DNA from: Clostridia bacterium
GTDB lineage: Bacteria; Bacillota; DUOV01; Zhaonellaceae
NCBI GenBank assembly: GCA_012838615.1
Contig: DUOV01000056.1
Coordinates: 1-38,993, forward strand
Length of the DNA stretch: 38,993 nucleotides
Reading direction: 5' to 3'
Shown here piece by piece: positions 7,199 to 16,984 of this stretch. Each line of letters begins with the position of its first letter. Position 1 is the first letter of the stretch. The notes below the pieces were generated by a model. The model was not told where the DNA came from and ran no database searches. It was given only the letters and a program-made list of their open reading frames with translations. Made by a program: the position numbers and the translations under genes.

Positions 7199-9841
7199 AT
7201 GGACATATTAAGCATACGGGCTATTGAGGGCAGAAACATTTATTGTAGACGTCCTGTAATCGTATTAAGTTTACGTTTAGGTCAATACAATGAATGTTTT
7301 ACAGACCAAATCGAAGATTTTAATGTACGATTGCTGAAACAATTGCCCGGCTTAAGCGAACATTACTGTTCCAAAGGAAGACCAGGTGGTCTGGTAGAAA
7401 GACTTTACGAAGGGACCTTATTAGGGCATGTGATAGAACATGTAGCCTTGGAATTACAGTATCAGACTGGTAGCGATGTATCCTACGGAAAAACCCGATT
7501 TCAAGCGGAGCCTGATGTTTATGACGTGATATATGAATACCAAGTAAAGGAAGTCGGTTTACTAGCGGGAAAAATGGCTTTTGGATTAGTAAAGTCAATT
7601 TTAGAAGATAATTCCTGGAATTTAGAAGATAATTTGGCTGAACTCACTAAAACCATGGCCAAGTTTGCTTTAGGTCCCAGTACTAAAGCAATTATCGATG
7701 CTTGCCAGAAAAGAAATATACCGGTAATGAGGCTTGATTCAGGCAGTTTTTTACAGTTGGGATATGGAAGTAAACAGAAGCGAGTTCAAGCTACGATAAC
7801 CGAAAATACATCTTGTTTAGCTGTAGATATTGCCGGTGATAAGATGTTAACTAAAAAGCTTCTGGGTGAAGCTGGAATTCCAATTCCTCAAGGGTGTATT
7901 ACCGAAAATTTGGAGGAAGCTCTTTTGGAAGCCAAAAGCTTCGGCAGAGCTGTTGTTATTAAGCCATGTAATGGCAATCAGGGGAAGGGAGTAGTCTTAA
8001 ATTTACAAACGCCTCAAGAAATAACTGCGGCTTTTCAAGTGGCAAAAAATTACAGCAACCAAATTCTTGTGGAAGAGCATATCACAGGCAGACATTATAG
8101 GGTTTTGGTGGTCAACGGAAAAATTGCTGCAGTAGCAGAGCGCAAACCGACTTACGTTATAGGTGATGGCCAGCATACAATAAAAGAATTGATAAATATA
8201 ATCAACCAAGATCCAGCCCGTGGAATTGGCCACGAAAAACCTTTAACCAAGATCTCCATTGATCCCGAATTGATCCTCGTTTTGACCAAGCAGGGGTTAA
8301 GTCTTGACTATATACCTGAGGAAGGAGAAAAGGTTAATTTGCGGGAAAATGCCAACCTTTCTACAGGGGGGGTTGCGATAGACGTTACGGATTCCATTCA
8401 TAAACATAATGCAGAACTGGTGTTAAGAGCAGTAGACATTATAGGTTTGGACGTAGCAGGTGTGGATCTGGTTACACCTGATATCAGTAGACCTATGGAT
8501 CAGGATGGAGGCGCTATTATTGAAATCAATGCAGCTCCAGGTATTAGGATGCATCATTACCCTGTAGAAGGTCAACCGCGCAACGCTGGTCAAGCTATTG
8601 TAGATTATCTTTTTCCCAATCCGGGGGATAACGGCAGGATCCCTATAGCTGTAATAACAGGAACCAATGGCAAAACTACCACTACCCGCCTACTAGCTTT
8701 TATGGGTAAAAAAAGCGGCCATATTGTAGGCTATACTACAACTTCGGGAGTTTTTATAGGTGAGAACTGTATTATCGAAGGTGATACAACGGGTCCTAAG
8801 AGTGCTCAGGCTGTTTTAAAAGATAAAAGAGTAACCTTAGGAGTATTGGAAACAGCTAGAGGAGGCATTCTTCGTGGGGGCTTAGGGTACGACTTGGCAG
8901 ATATAGCGGTAGTAACGAATATTTCTGAGGATCATCTGGGCCAAGACGGTATTAATACTTTGGAAGAACTAGCTGATGTGAAGGCATTGGTTTTAGAAGC
9001 TTTGCCCAAAACAGGGACAGCAGTTTTAAATGCAGACGATCCTTTGGTAACGGCCATGGCTAAAAAGACTGAAGCTCAAATTATATATTTCAGCCGCAGT
9101 TCCGACAATATTACGGTCAGAAGGCACTTGGGGGCCGGCGGAAAGGCTGTCTTTATTAAGAATAAAAGCGTTATCCTGGCCGAAGGAACAACAACCATCA
9201 AGCTAATTGATGTTTCAAATATAGCTTTGACTAAGGGTGGCATGGTATCCTATAATGTGGAAAACGCTTTGGCAGCTATTTGTGCCGGCATTGGTTTAGG
9301 CTTTGAGCTTCAGGTAATTATTAATTCTCTAAAAGAATTCGGTTTACAAGCCCATCATAATCCTGGTAGGTTGGAAGTTTACGAAATTAATGATGTTACC
9401 ATAGTTTTAGATTATGGACATAATCCTGCAGGATATGAAGAAGTATTTGCCTGGATCAAGACTTTACAATGCTCAAAAATACATGGGGTAATTGGCGTTC
9501 CAGGAGATCGTTGGGATGAGACCATCAAAAAAGCGGGCAGCATTGCTGCCAAGCATTGTCATTACCTTTATGTGAAAGAGGACGCAGACTTAAGAGGCCG
9601 AAAACCCGGGGAAGTGGCTGAATTACTTCTGGAAGGTGCATTAAACGAAGGTAAAGAGCCCTTACATTATTTTATAAAGTATCAAGAGTTGGAAGCTTTC
9701 AAAATGGCTTTAGAAAATAGTGAACCCGGTGATTTAGTAGTTGTCTTTTACGAAAAACTGGAGCCTATTTTAGAATATCTTAAAGACTGGTCAGGGAAAG
9801 CAAATGTCAAGCCAACTACTAAGGTAGCAGTAGCAGAGTAA
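7199..9841 (+). CDS. cphA: Cyanophycin synthetase
   Basis: 880 aa with N-terminal 'RPGGLVERLYEGTLLGHVIEHVALELQ', ATP-grasp 'VVIKPCNGNQGKGV' and Mur-ligase P-loop 'VITGTNGKTTTTRLLA'. Confidence 0.95.
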   Translation: MDILSIRAIEGRNIYCRRPVIVLSLRLGQYNECFTDQIEDFNVRLLKQLPGLSEHYCSKGRPGGLVERLYEGTLLGHVIEHVALELQYQTGSDVSYGKTRFQAEPDVYDVIYEYQVKEVGLLAGKMAFGLVKSILEDNSWNLEDNLAELTKTMAKFALGPSTKAIIDACQKRNIPVMRLDSGSFLQLGYGSKQKRVQATITENTSCLAVDIAGDKMLTKKLLGEAGIPIPQGCITENLEEALLEAKSFGRAVVIKPCNGNQGKGVVLNLQTPQEITAAFQVAKNYSNQILVEEHITGRHYRVLVVNGKIAAVAERKPTYVIGDGQHTIKELINIINQDPARGIGHEKPLTKISIDPELILVLTKQGLSLDYIPEEGEKVNLRENANLSTGGVAIDVTDSIHKHNAELVLRAVDIIGLDVAGVDLVTPDISRPMDQDGGAIIEINAAPGIRMHHYPVEGQPRNAGQAIVDYLFPNPGDNGRIPIAVITGTNGKTTTTRLLAFMGKKSGHIVGYTTTSGVFIGENCIIEGDTTGPKSAQAVLKDKRVTLGVLETARGGILRGGLGYDLADIAVVTNISEDHLGQDGINTLEELADVKALVLEALPKTGTAVLNADDPLVTAMAKKTEAQIIYFSRSSDNITVRRHLGAGGKAVFIKNKSVILAEGTTTIKLIDVSNIALTKGGMVSYNVENALAAICAGIGLGFELQVIINSLKEFGLQAHHNPGRLEVYEINDVTIVLDYGHNPAGYEEVFAWIKTLQCSKIHGVIGVPGDRWDETIKKAGSIAAKHCHYLYVKEDADLRGRKPGEVAELLLEGALNEGKEPLHYFIKYQELEAFKMALENSEPGDLVVVFYEKLEPILEYLKDWSGKANVKPTTKVAVAE

Positions 9842-9850
9842 ACCTAAAAT

Positions 9851-9873
9851 GCGCCTACTGGGCGCTTTTTTTC
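9851..9873 (+). terminator. Rho-independent terminator after cphA
   Basis: gcgcc-tactg-ggcgc followed by ttttttt. Confidence 0.8.
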
Positions 9874-9980
9874 GTATACTACTATCAGGAACAAAGCAAA
9901 TTGAGATTTTCTTCAGAAAAAAGGGTTTTTAATTGCAATGTTTAAATATACTAAATTAGCTTATTATACGAGGAAGAACC

Positions 9981-10826
9981 ATGAATTTGACTATTAATGC
10001 TTATGCCAAAATTAATCTGACGCTAGATGTGTTGGCTAAAAGACCCGATGGTTTCCATGAAGTAGAAATGGTAATGCAGTCTATTGCCTTGGCCGATACA
10101 CTAAGTTTCCAACCGGCTAATAACCTTGAACTGATTTGTAATGATTCCAGATTACCAACAAACGAACAAAATTTGATTATGCAAGCTGCCTTATCTTTGA
10201 AGGAAAGGTATAATGTTAGTAAAGGGGTTAAGATCTACTTACAAAAAAATATTCCTATAGCTGCTGGACTAGCCGGAGGCAGCAGTAATGCTGCAGCTAC
10301 GCTGCAAGCCTTGAATCTGTTGTGGGATCTGAGGCTCTCTATAGCAGAACTTATCTATCTAGGACAGAGTTTAGGTTCAGACATACCTTTCTGCTTAATT
10401 GGGGGGACAGCTTTAGCAAAAGGCCGGGGAGAACAGCTTACTTTGTTACCCAGGCTGCCTAAATTATGGCTAGTACTTGTTAAACCGGATCTAGAAGTCT
10501 CTACAAAAGAAATCTACAGACATTGGGAGAAATTTGGACAAAACCAAACTAATCGAAGCCCTCAAATGATTCAGGCAATAAAAGAAAATAATGTAGAGAA
10601 TATAATTATAAATCTAAACAATCATTTGGAGTGTGTTACCAGTAGACTTTATCCTGAAATTAGGGATATTAAGCATAGATTAAGGGAACAAGGTACATTG
10701 AATGCTGTAATGAGCGGTAGTGGTCCTACCTTTTACGGCATAACAAAGGATGAAACCGATGCTTATAAGTTAAAGCAATATTTAAGTCGTTATTATCAAC
10801 ATGTTTTTGTTACTCATACTTTATAA
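9981..10826 (+). CDS. ispE: 4-diphosphocytidyl-2-C-methyl-D-erythritol kinase
   Basis: 'AYAKINLTLDVLAKRPDGFHEVEMVMQSI', GHMP motif 'PIAAGLAGGSSNAAATL', 'MSGSGPTFYGI'. Confidence 0.96.
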   Translation: MNLTINAYAKINLTLDVLAKRPDGFHEVEMVMQSIALADTLSFQPANNLELICNDSRLPTNEQNLIMQAALSLKERYNVSKGVKIYLQKNIPIAAGLAGGSSNAAATLQALNLLWDLRLSIAELIYLGQSLGSDIPFCLIGGTALAKGRGEQLTLLPRLPKLWLVLVKPDLEVSTKEIYRHWEKFGQNQTNRSPQMIQAIKENNVENIIINLNNHLECVTSRLYPEIRDIKHRLREQGTLNAVMSGSGPTFYGITKDETDAYKLKQYLSRYYQHVFVTHTL

Positions 10827-10842
10827 AGAGGGTGAATAAGAG

Positions 10843-11532
10843 TTGACTCGCTTATCTCCTATTACACTAGAAAATTATCGCCCTTTACGGGAAATTGTTT
10901 TCGAAACTTTACGGGAGGCAATTATTTCAGGAGTACTAAAGCCTGGGGAAAGGCTAATGGAAGTTCAGTTGGCTGAGGAAATGGGGGTTAGTCGTACCCC
11001 TGTCCGGGAAGCTATTAGGAAACTGGAATTAGAAAACTTTGTGGTTATGGTTCCCAGGAAGGGTGCTTATGTTGCAGACATATCTACTAAAGATATAGTG
11101 GATGTGTTTGAAATTCGGGCAGCCCTGGAAGCTTTGGCTGCAGGTCTGGCAGCTGAGCGTATTACTGACGATGAATTAGAAGAATTACAGCAAATCTTGG
11201 TGCAGAATGCCAAAAGCCAAAGTTTAGAGGAAATTATCGCCATCGATACTAAGTTTCATGATGTACTGTATAGAGCCAGCAGAAATGAAAGGCTTGTGCA
11301 AATAATTTCCAACCTTAGGGAGCAGATTCAAAGATTTCGCTCAACTACCCTGGCTTCGCCAGGGCGTATGAAAAATACCTTGGAAGAACATAAGAGAATA
11401 GTTGATGCCGTTTCAGAAAGAAACGTTCAATTAGCCCAACAATTAGCCCAAGAGCACATTGATAATGCAGAAAATAGTATGCTGGAACTAATAGGGAAAA
11501 GTTTAAAAGGAGAAGGGCATCAGGAGGGTTGA
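10843..11532 (+). CDS. GntR-family transcriptional regulator, FadR/FCD type
   Basis: 'VFETLREAIISGVLKPGERLMEVQLAEEMGVSRTPVREAIRKLELE' HTH plus an all-helical FCD-like C-terminal domain. Confidence 0.93.
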   Translation: MTRLSPITLENYRPLREIVFETLREAIISGVLKPGERLMEVQLAEEMGVSRTPVREAIRKLELENFVVMVPRKGAYVADISTKDIVDVFEIRAALEALAAGLAAERITDDELEELQQILVQNAKSQSLEEIIAIDTKFHDVLYRASRNERLVQIISNLREQIQRFRSTTLASPGRMKNTLEEHKRIVDAVSERNVQLAQQLAQEHIDNAENSMLELIGKSLKGEGHQEG

Positions 11533-11535
11533 TAG

Positions 11536-12291
11536 TTGAAATACGATGCTGTAGTATTAGCAGGCAGCCCTAATCGAGGGCGATTACGTGAATGTAGTTC
11601 GGTTGAAAACGAAGCCCTTATTCCTATTGGCAATCGTGTTATGTTAGACTATGTAGTAGCTGCACTATTAAAGGCAAAAAGCGTTGGTAGATTGGTGATA
11701 GTGGGGCCAAAAATAGAATTACAAAAGTTATACGGTGGCAACTCGAGGATAATGTTAGCAGAGTCTGGAAGTACTGTTATTGATAGTTTGAAGGCAGGTA
11801 TCCAGGTTCTTAAGCCCCAAAGTCATATTTTAGTTACTACTGGAGATATTCCCCTATTAAGTCAGGAAGCAGTAGATAATTTCATTGCTAAATGTACTGA
11901 TCGGGAAGTGGATGTATACTATCCAATAGTTCCTCGGGAGATTAATGAAAGGCAATATCCTCAGGTTAAAAGGACCTATGTGAATTTGAAAGAAGGTACC
12001 TTTACAGGTGGGAACATTTTTCTGGTTAATCCCTTCAAGGTAGATAGTTGTGCTGAAAAAGGAAATCAACTTGTAAACCTTCGCAAAAGTCCTTTAGCTT
12101 TGAGTAGGCAAATTGGATTATTATTTATCTTAAAATTTTTATTAAAACGTTTATCTTTAAGTGAAGTAGAGCTACAGTTTTCCAAGCTGCTCAGTATAAA
12201 GGGAAAGGCAATAGTTCTTGATTATCCAGAGATTGGAATAGATGTAGATAAACCCAGCGATTTAGAACTGGTTCGCAAGATCTTAGCGTAA
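11536..12291 (+). CDS. Nucleotidyltransferase (MobA/GlmU-N-like NTP transferase fold)
   Basis: 'DAVVLAGSPNRGRLRE', 'ALIPIGNRVMLDYVVAALL', 'LVTTGDIPLLS', 'GIDVDKPSDLELV'. TTG start with aggaggg upstream. Confidence 0.78.
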   Translation: MKYDAVVLAGSPNRGRLRECSSVENEALIPIGNRVMLDYVVAALLKAKSVGRLVIVGPKIELQKLYGGNSRIMLAESGSTVIDSLKAGIQVLKPQSHILVTTGDIPLLSQEAVDNFIAKCTDREVDVYYPIVPREINERQYPQVKRTYVNLKEGTFTGGNIFLVNPFKVDSCAEKGNQLVNLRKSPLALSRQIGLLFILKFLLKRLSLSEVELQFSKLLSIKGKAIVLDYPEIGIDVDKPSDLELVRKILA

Positions 12292-12319
12292 ATGAAAAGT
12301 TACAGGGGGATTTAAAATT

Positions 12320-13147
12320 ATGCGTAGAAGTGAAAGAATTGCTATTATGACTAAAATTTTGATTCAAAACCCACGGATGCTTTTTTCCCTTAACTATTTT
12401 GCGGAACTGTTCGATGCTGCCAAGTCTACTATTAGTGAAGATCTTTCCCTGATTAAGAATACTTTTCAAACCTTTAACGAAGGCCATATTTTGACTCTGG
12501 CTGGGGCAGCAGGTGGCGTTAAATACATACCCTTCTTAACTAGAGAAAAAATTTTAGAGGACTTAGAAGAATTGGCTCATAAGCTTCAGGAACCTGATCG
12601 GGTTCTCCCAGGTGGTTATTTGTACATGACCGATATAATTTTTAATCCTATTTTCGCTAATAAGATCGGTGAAATATTTGCTACGGTTTTTAGTAACTTG
12701 GAGCCAGATTATCTTGTAACTATAGAGACTAAAGGCATACCCTTAGCTTTGGCCACAGCCAAAGCCTTTAATGTACCTCTTGTAATAATTCGTGACAATA
12801 GTAAGGTAACGGAAGGTTCTAGTGTCAGTATAAATTATGTTTCAGGTTCTACCAGACGGATACAGACTATGGCTTTAGCCAGAAGGTCTTTACAGCCAGG
12901 TGCTAAAGTACTCTTAATTGACGATTTTATGAAGGCAGGTGGTACTGCTCAAGGTATGCAGGCTTTAATGGCAGAGTTTAAAGCAGAAGTTTTAGGTTTG
13001 GGAATCTTGGTTGGTACGGTAGCACCTCAGGAAAAGTTGGTTGATAATTATTTAGCTCTTTTAGAACTAGAAGCCTTGGATGAAAAAGAAAAAAATATTT
13101 TAATACGACCTGGTGAATGGATAAAAAAAGGCGATTTCACCTGTTAA
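12320..13147 (+). CDS. purR: Pur operon repressor
   Basis: 'MRRSERIAIMTKILIQNPRMLFSLNYFAELFDAAKSTISEDL' and PRPP-binding motif 'VLLIDDFMKAGGTAQGM'. Confidence 0.96.
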   Translation: MRRSERIAIMTKILIQNPRMLFSLNYFAELFDAAKSTISEDLSLIKNTFQTFNEGHILTLAGAAGGVKYIPFLTREKILEDLEELAHKLQEPDRVLPGGYLYMTDIIFNPIFANKIGEIFATVFSNLEPDYLVTIETKGIPLALATAKAFNVPLVIIRDNSKVTEGSSVSINYVSGSTRRIQTMALARRSLQPGAKVLLIDDFMKAGGTAQGMQALMAEFKAEVLGLGILVGTVAPQEKLVDNYLALLELEALDEKEKNILIRPGEWIKKGDFTC

Positions 13148-13242
13148 AGTAATGGATTACAAAAATTTTCAAAATTAATCTTATAATTTTGAATAAATAA
13201 TGTATATTTTCTAGGAAAGATGTGTAAATTACCTCTAAAAAA

Positions 13243-13269
13243 GAAGGAATTTTATACCAAGTGACGAAT
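13243..13269 (+). promoter_or_regulatory. SigH-type promoter for spoVG
   Basis: GAAGGAATT (matches RWAGGAWWT) - N13 - CGAAT (matches HGAAT), upstream of spoVG, a classical SigH-dependent gene in Bacillus. Confidence 0.7.
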
Positions 13270-13317
13270 AGACTCTAGTACAATCTTACGAGAGGCTAAA
13301 GAAGGGCGGTGTTGTTT

Positions 13318-13572
13318 GTGAACATTACGGATGTTCGTATCAGGAAAATCAACCAGGAAGGAAAAATGAAAGCAGTTGTATCAGTTACCTTTGATGACGC
13401 ATTTGTTGTCCACGACGTAAAAATAGTTGAGGGTCAAAATGGGCTTTTTGTAGCAATGCCCAGCAGAAAAACTCCTGAGGGCGAATACAGAGACATTGCG
13501 CATCCCATTTCTTCCGATGCAAGGGGCATAATTCAAAATGCCGTGTTAAAAGCCTACCAAGAGGCAATTTAA
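13318..13572 (+). CDS. spoVG: Septation / stage V sporulation regulator SpoVG
   Basis: '[38 protein letters not shown]'. The ORF track starts at GTG 13309; conserved SpoVG N-termini ([10 protein letters not shown]) favour GTG 13318. Confidence 0.95.
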   Translation: MNITDVRIRKINQEGKMKAVVSVTFDDAFVVHDVKIVEGQNGLFVAMPSRKTPEGEYRDIAHPISSDARGIIQNAVLKAYQEAI

Positions 13573-13583
13573 CCTCACATATA

Positions 13584-13629
13584 AGGAGCGGCCTAAACTT
13601 TAAGGGCAAAAGGCACAGCTCCTCTTTTT
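13584..13629 (+). terminator. Terminator 1 after spoVG
   Basis: aggagc ... gctcct followed by cttttt. Confidence 0.6.
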
Positions 13630-13655
13630 AATTCTATAGTATAAGATAAATAGTT

Positions 13656-13678
13656 AAAAGGCTAAAATTAGCCTTTTT
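13656..13678 (+). terminator. Terminator 2 after spoVG
   Basis: aaaaggctaa-aa-ttagcctttt followed by further T. Confidence 0.65.
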
Positions 13679-13792
13679 CTTTGCCTCTGGCCAATTTTAC
13701 CACAACGACCTAAAAAATTTAATTAGATTTAATTGTGTTAATAATATTAATATGTGCTAAAATTGTTTTAGAGAAGGAAAAGGGGGGCTGAT

Positions 13793-15190
13793 ATGGAACT
13801 AGGAAAATTTGATGACTTGGCTGCAATTATTTTGGCAGCAGGTCAGGGAACTCGCATGCGTTCTGAATTGCCAAAGGTTTTGCATAAGGTTGCAGGTCAA
13901 TACCTGGTGCAACATGTTATTAAACAATGTACCCAAGTGGGTTTAGATAAAATAATTCTGGTTATCGGCCACAAGGGCGAACAAGTGCAAGAAGCTTTAG
14001 GACATGATTTTTTATATGCTTGGCAAAGGGAGCAACTAGGTACTGGTCATGCAGTCTTGCAAGCAGAAGAATTTTTTACACCGGATATTAAGGATGTATT
14101 AGTAGTATGTGGAGATACCCCCTTATTAACAAAAGCTACCTTAGGTAATTTAATAAAGCAGCATAGGGAAACAGATGCGGCTTGTACCATATTGACAACC
14201 ACATTAACTGACCCAACAGGTTACGGACGTATCATCAGGAATGCTCAAGGTGAAGTTATTAAGATTGTGGAGCAAAAAGATGGAAATCCTTCGGAGCTTG
14301 AAGTTAAAGAAATAAATTCGGGGACTTATTGTTTTAAGGCGAGTATTTTAATAGAGATGTTGCACAAAATAAAGCCTGATAATAAGCAAGGTGAATACTA
14401 TTTAACTGATTGCATCGGCTTGTGTAGGGAAAGTAATCTTCCTGTCATGGCCTATTTGACTACCGATGCAGAAGAAGTTATGGGCATTAACAGTAGGATT
14501 GAGCTAGCTAAGGCAGAAAAAGCCTTTCAGAAAAGAATTAATAACTACTGGCTGGAAAATGGTGTTACTATTATAGACCCTCTCAATACCTATATTGAAG
14601 CTGAAGTACAAATTGGGACGGATACGGTTATCTACCCTTATACATTTTTACAGGGTAAGACGAGCATTGGCAAAGGATGTCAAATTGGACCTGCTTGTAC
14701 TATAAAGGATTCCAAATTAGCTGATAAGAACATTGTTCTAAACTCAATAATAATAGAGAGTGAAATTGGAAGTTTATGTACCATCGGCCCTTTTAGTTAT
14801 TTGCGTCCTGGTTGTAAATTAGGCAATCAAGTCAAGGTAGGAGACTTCGTGGAGTTAAAAAAGACTACCGTAAAGGATGATAGTAAAATACCCCACTTAA
14901 GTTATGTAGGCGATGCTAATATCGGTTCAAAAGTAAACATTGGCGCTGGTACTATTACTTGTAACTACGATGGTGAGAAGAAGTGGATAACTACTATTGA
15001 AGACGGTGTTTTTATTGGAAGCAATAGTAATTTAGTTGCTCCTGTCGTTATACAAGAAGGTGCCTATGTAGCTGCTGGCTCGACTATCACGACTGATGTA
15101 CCGGCTCATGCCTTAGGAGTCGCTAGAGGCAGGCAAGTAAATATCCCCAATTGGGTAAAAAAAAGAAAAGCAGCGAAAGAAAATAGATAG
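13793..15190 (+). CDS. glmU: Bifunctional UDP-GlcNAc pyrophosphorylase / GlcN-1-P acetyltransferase
   Basis: '[26 protein letters not shown]', 'CGDTPLLT', and left-handed beta-helix hexapeptides in the C-terminal half. Confidence 0.97.
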   Translation: MELGKFDDLAAIILAAGQGTRMRSELPKVLHKVAGQYLVQHVIKQCTQVGLDKIILVIGHKGEQVQEALGHDFLYAWQREQLGTGHAVLQAEEFFTPDIKDVLVVCGDTPLLTKATLGNLIKQHRETDAACTILTTTLTDPTGYGRIIRNAQGEVIKIVEQKDGNPSELEVKEINSGTYCFKASILIEMLHKIKPDNKQGEYYLTDCIGLCRESNLPVMAYLTTDAEEVMGINSRIELAKAEKAFQKRINNYWLENGVTIIDPLNTYIEAEVQIGTDTVIYPYTFLQGKTSIGKGCQIGPACTIKDSKLADKNIVLNSIIIESEIGSLCTIGPFSYLRPGCKLGNQVKVGDFVELKKTTVKDDSKIPHLSYVGDANIGSKVNIGAGTITCNYDGEKKWITTIEDGVFIGSNSNLVAPVVIQEGAYVAAGSTITTDVPAHALGVARGRQVNIPNWVKKRKAAKENR

Positions 15191-15204
15191 TTCGGAGGTA
15201 TCAA

Positions 15205-16152
15205 ATGTCTACTTCAAGGCAGAGATTAAAAATTTTTACAGCCAATGCTAATCCTAAGCTGGCGGAAGAGATTGCAGAGTACTTAGGGGTTACATTGGGT
15301 GCTTCTCAGGTAAAACGTTTTAGTGATGGCGAAATACGTGTCATGATTAATGAGAGTGTTAGGGGCGCTGATGTATACATTATTCAGCCTACCTGTAACC
15401 CTGTGAACGACAATCTCATGGAATTATTGATTATGGTAGATGCCATGCGCCGTGCATCTGCTCGGCGTATTACTGCCGTTATTCCTTATTACGGCTATGC
15501 CAGACAAGAGAGGAAAGCTCGTTCAAGAGATCCAATATCCGCTAAACTGGTGGCTAATCTGCTAACTGCTGCAGGAGCCAGAAGGGTTCTTGCCATGGAT
15601 TTACACGCCAATGCTATTCAAGGTTTCTTTGATATTCCTGTTGATCACTTACGGGTAGTTCCCATTATAGCTGAATATTACCTGAAAAGGAATTTTGAGA
15701 ATGTAGTTGTCGTTTCTCCTGATTTAGGCGGTGTAACCAGGGCTAGAGACTTGGCTCATCGCATCGGGGCGGATATTGCTATTATTGATAAAAGAAGACC
15801 AAAGGCTAATGTGGCCGAAATTATGAACATTATCGGTAATGTTCGAGGTAAAAATGTTATAATGATTGATGATATTATCGATACGGCAGGTACTATTACC
15901 CAAGGTGCTAAAGCCTTAAAAGAGCATGGCGCAAAAGATGTTTATATTTGTTGTACCCATCCGGTCCTATCAGGACAAGCTATGGCCAGGTTAGAAGAGT
16001 CTGAGGCAAAAGAAGTATTGGTTACTAATACTATTCCTGTCCCAGAAGAAAAAAGAATACCTAAAATTAAGGTATTGTCAGTAGCGCCCCTTTTGGGCGA
16101 AGCGATTATTCGTATCCACGAGGATTTGCCTTTAAGCAAATTGTTTGATTAA
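15205..16152 (+). CDS. prs: Ribose-phosphate pyrophosphokinase
   Basis: '[25 protein letters not shown]', '[29 protein letters not shown]', '[14 protein letters not shown]'. Confidence 0.97.
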   Translation: MSTSRQRLKIFTANANPKLAEEIAEYLGVTLGASQVKRFSDGEIRVMINESVRGADVYIIQPTCNPVNDNLMELLIMVDAMRRASARRITAVIPYYGYARQERKARSRDPISAKLVANLLTAAGARRVLAMDLHANAIQGFFDIPVDHLRVVPIIAEYYLKRNFENVVVVSPDLGGVTRARDLAHRIGADIAIIDKRRPKANVAEIMNIIGNVRGKNVIMIDDIIDTAGTITQGAKALKEHGAKDVYICCTHPVLSGQAMARLEESEAKEVLVTNTIPVPEEKRIPKIKVLSVAPLLGEAIIRIHEDLPLSKLFD

Positions 16153-16159
16153 TTTACAG

Positions 16160-16873
16160 TTATGTGTCTTTAGGATTATGAACCTCTTCCGGTAGATCCT
16201 CTGGAAGGGGTTGTTCTTTTATCTCACTTATTTCGCCCTCTTCATCGGTAAATTTTTCAACTGATTTGGAAATAGCTTCCCCTAAGCGCTTAGTAGTTTC
16301 AATTGTGGAATTCCATACTTTGTTGCTTTTTTCTTTAACATTTTTAACTGTTTCCGAAAGACTTGATTCCTGCCTTTTCAGGTTTTTTTCAGCCTCACTA
16401 GTGACGATAATCGCATGTTTTCCTAAAGTCTTAATATACAAAGTATCTAACATTGCTTTGCCTTTAAACAAGGTGTCAAATAAGCGGCCGGTAATCTCTA
16501 TGGCCGTAATTTTTCCAGAGGTAGGTTCAAAATAAAATTCTTCTACAGTTCCTAACAAATTACCATCACCTGAGATAACTTTAGCACCTGTCAGGTTAAT
16601 GTCTTGTTTGCTTAAAGCCATTATCTCCGGTAGTGTACTGGCTTTTTCAATACATTTGGTAATTTCTACAGTTATAGCGTGTTCACCGACATTTTTGATG
16701 TTGTCAAAGGTAATTACTCTGGAATCTTTAAACCAGCCGCCTCTTTTTTCTAAAACAACGGCAGCTATTTGAATTGTTTTAGGATTAATGATATAACCTT
16801 TAACAGAGCCTATTTGTTCACCGCTCTCAAGACTGATTATGGACATACCTAATAGTTTACGGCCCGCTTTCAC
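16160..16873 (-). CDS. PRC-barrel domain protein (two PRC-barrel-like repeats)
   Basis: 'GMSIISLESGEQIGSVKGYIINPKTIQIAAVVLE' and 'GAKVISGDGNLLGTVEEFYFEPTSGKITAIEI' are PRC-barrel-like. Confidence 0.75.
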   Translation of the reverse strand: MKAGRKLLGMSIISLESGEQIGSVKGYIINPKTIQIAAVVLEKRGGWFKDSRVITFDNIKNVGEHAITVEITKCIEKASTLPEIMALSKQDINLTGAKVISGDGNLLGTVEEFYFEPTSGKITAIEITGRLFDTLFKGKAMLDTLYIKTLGKHAIIVTSEAEKNLKRQESSLSETVKNVKEKSNKVWNSTIETTKRLGEAISKSVEKFTDEEGEISEIKEQPLPEDLPEEVHNPKDT

Positions 16874-16984
16874 TTTTCAACCCCCTATATGAAACCTTTT
16901 AGTTTGTCCTTACAAAAACAATATGTAGCACAACCGAGTAATATGCTTACTATGTGGAAATAATAGGTTAAAAATGAAGGGGTG

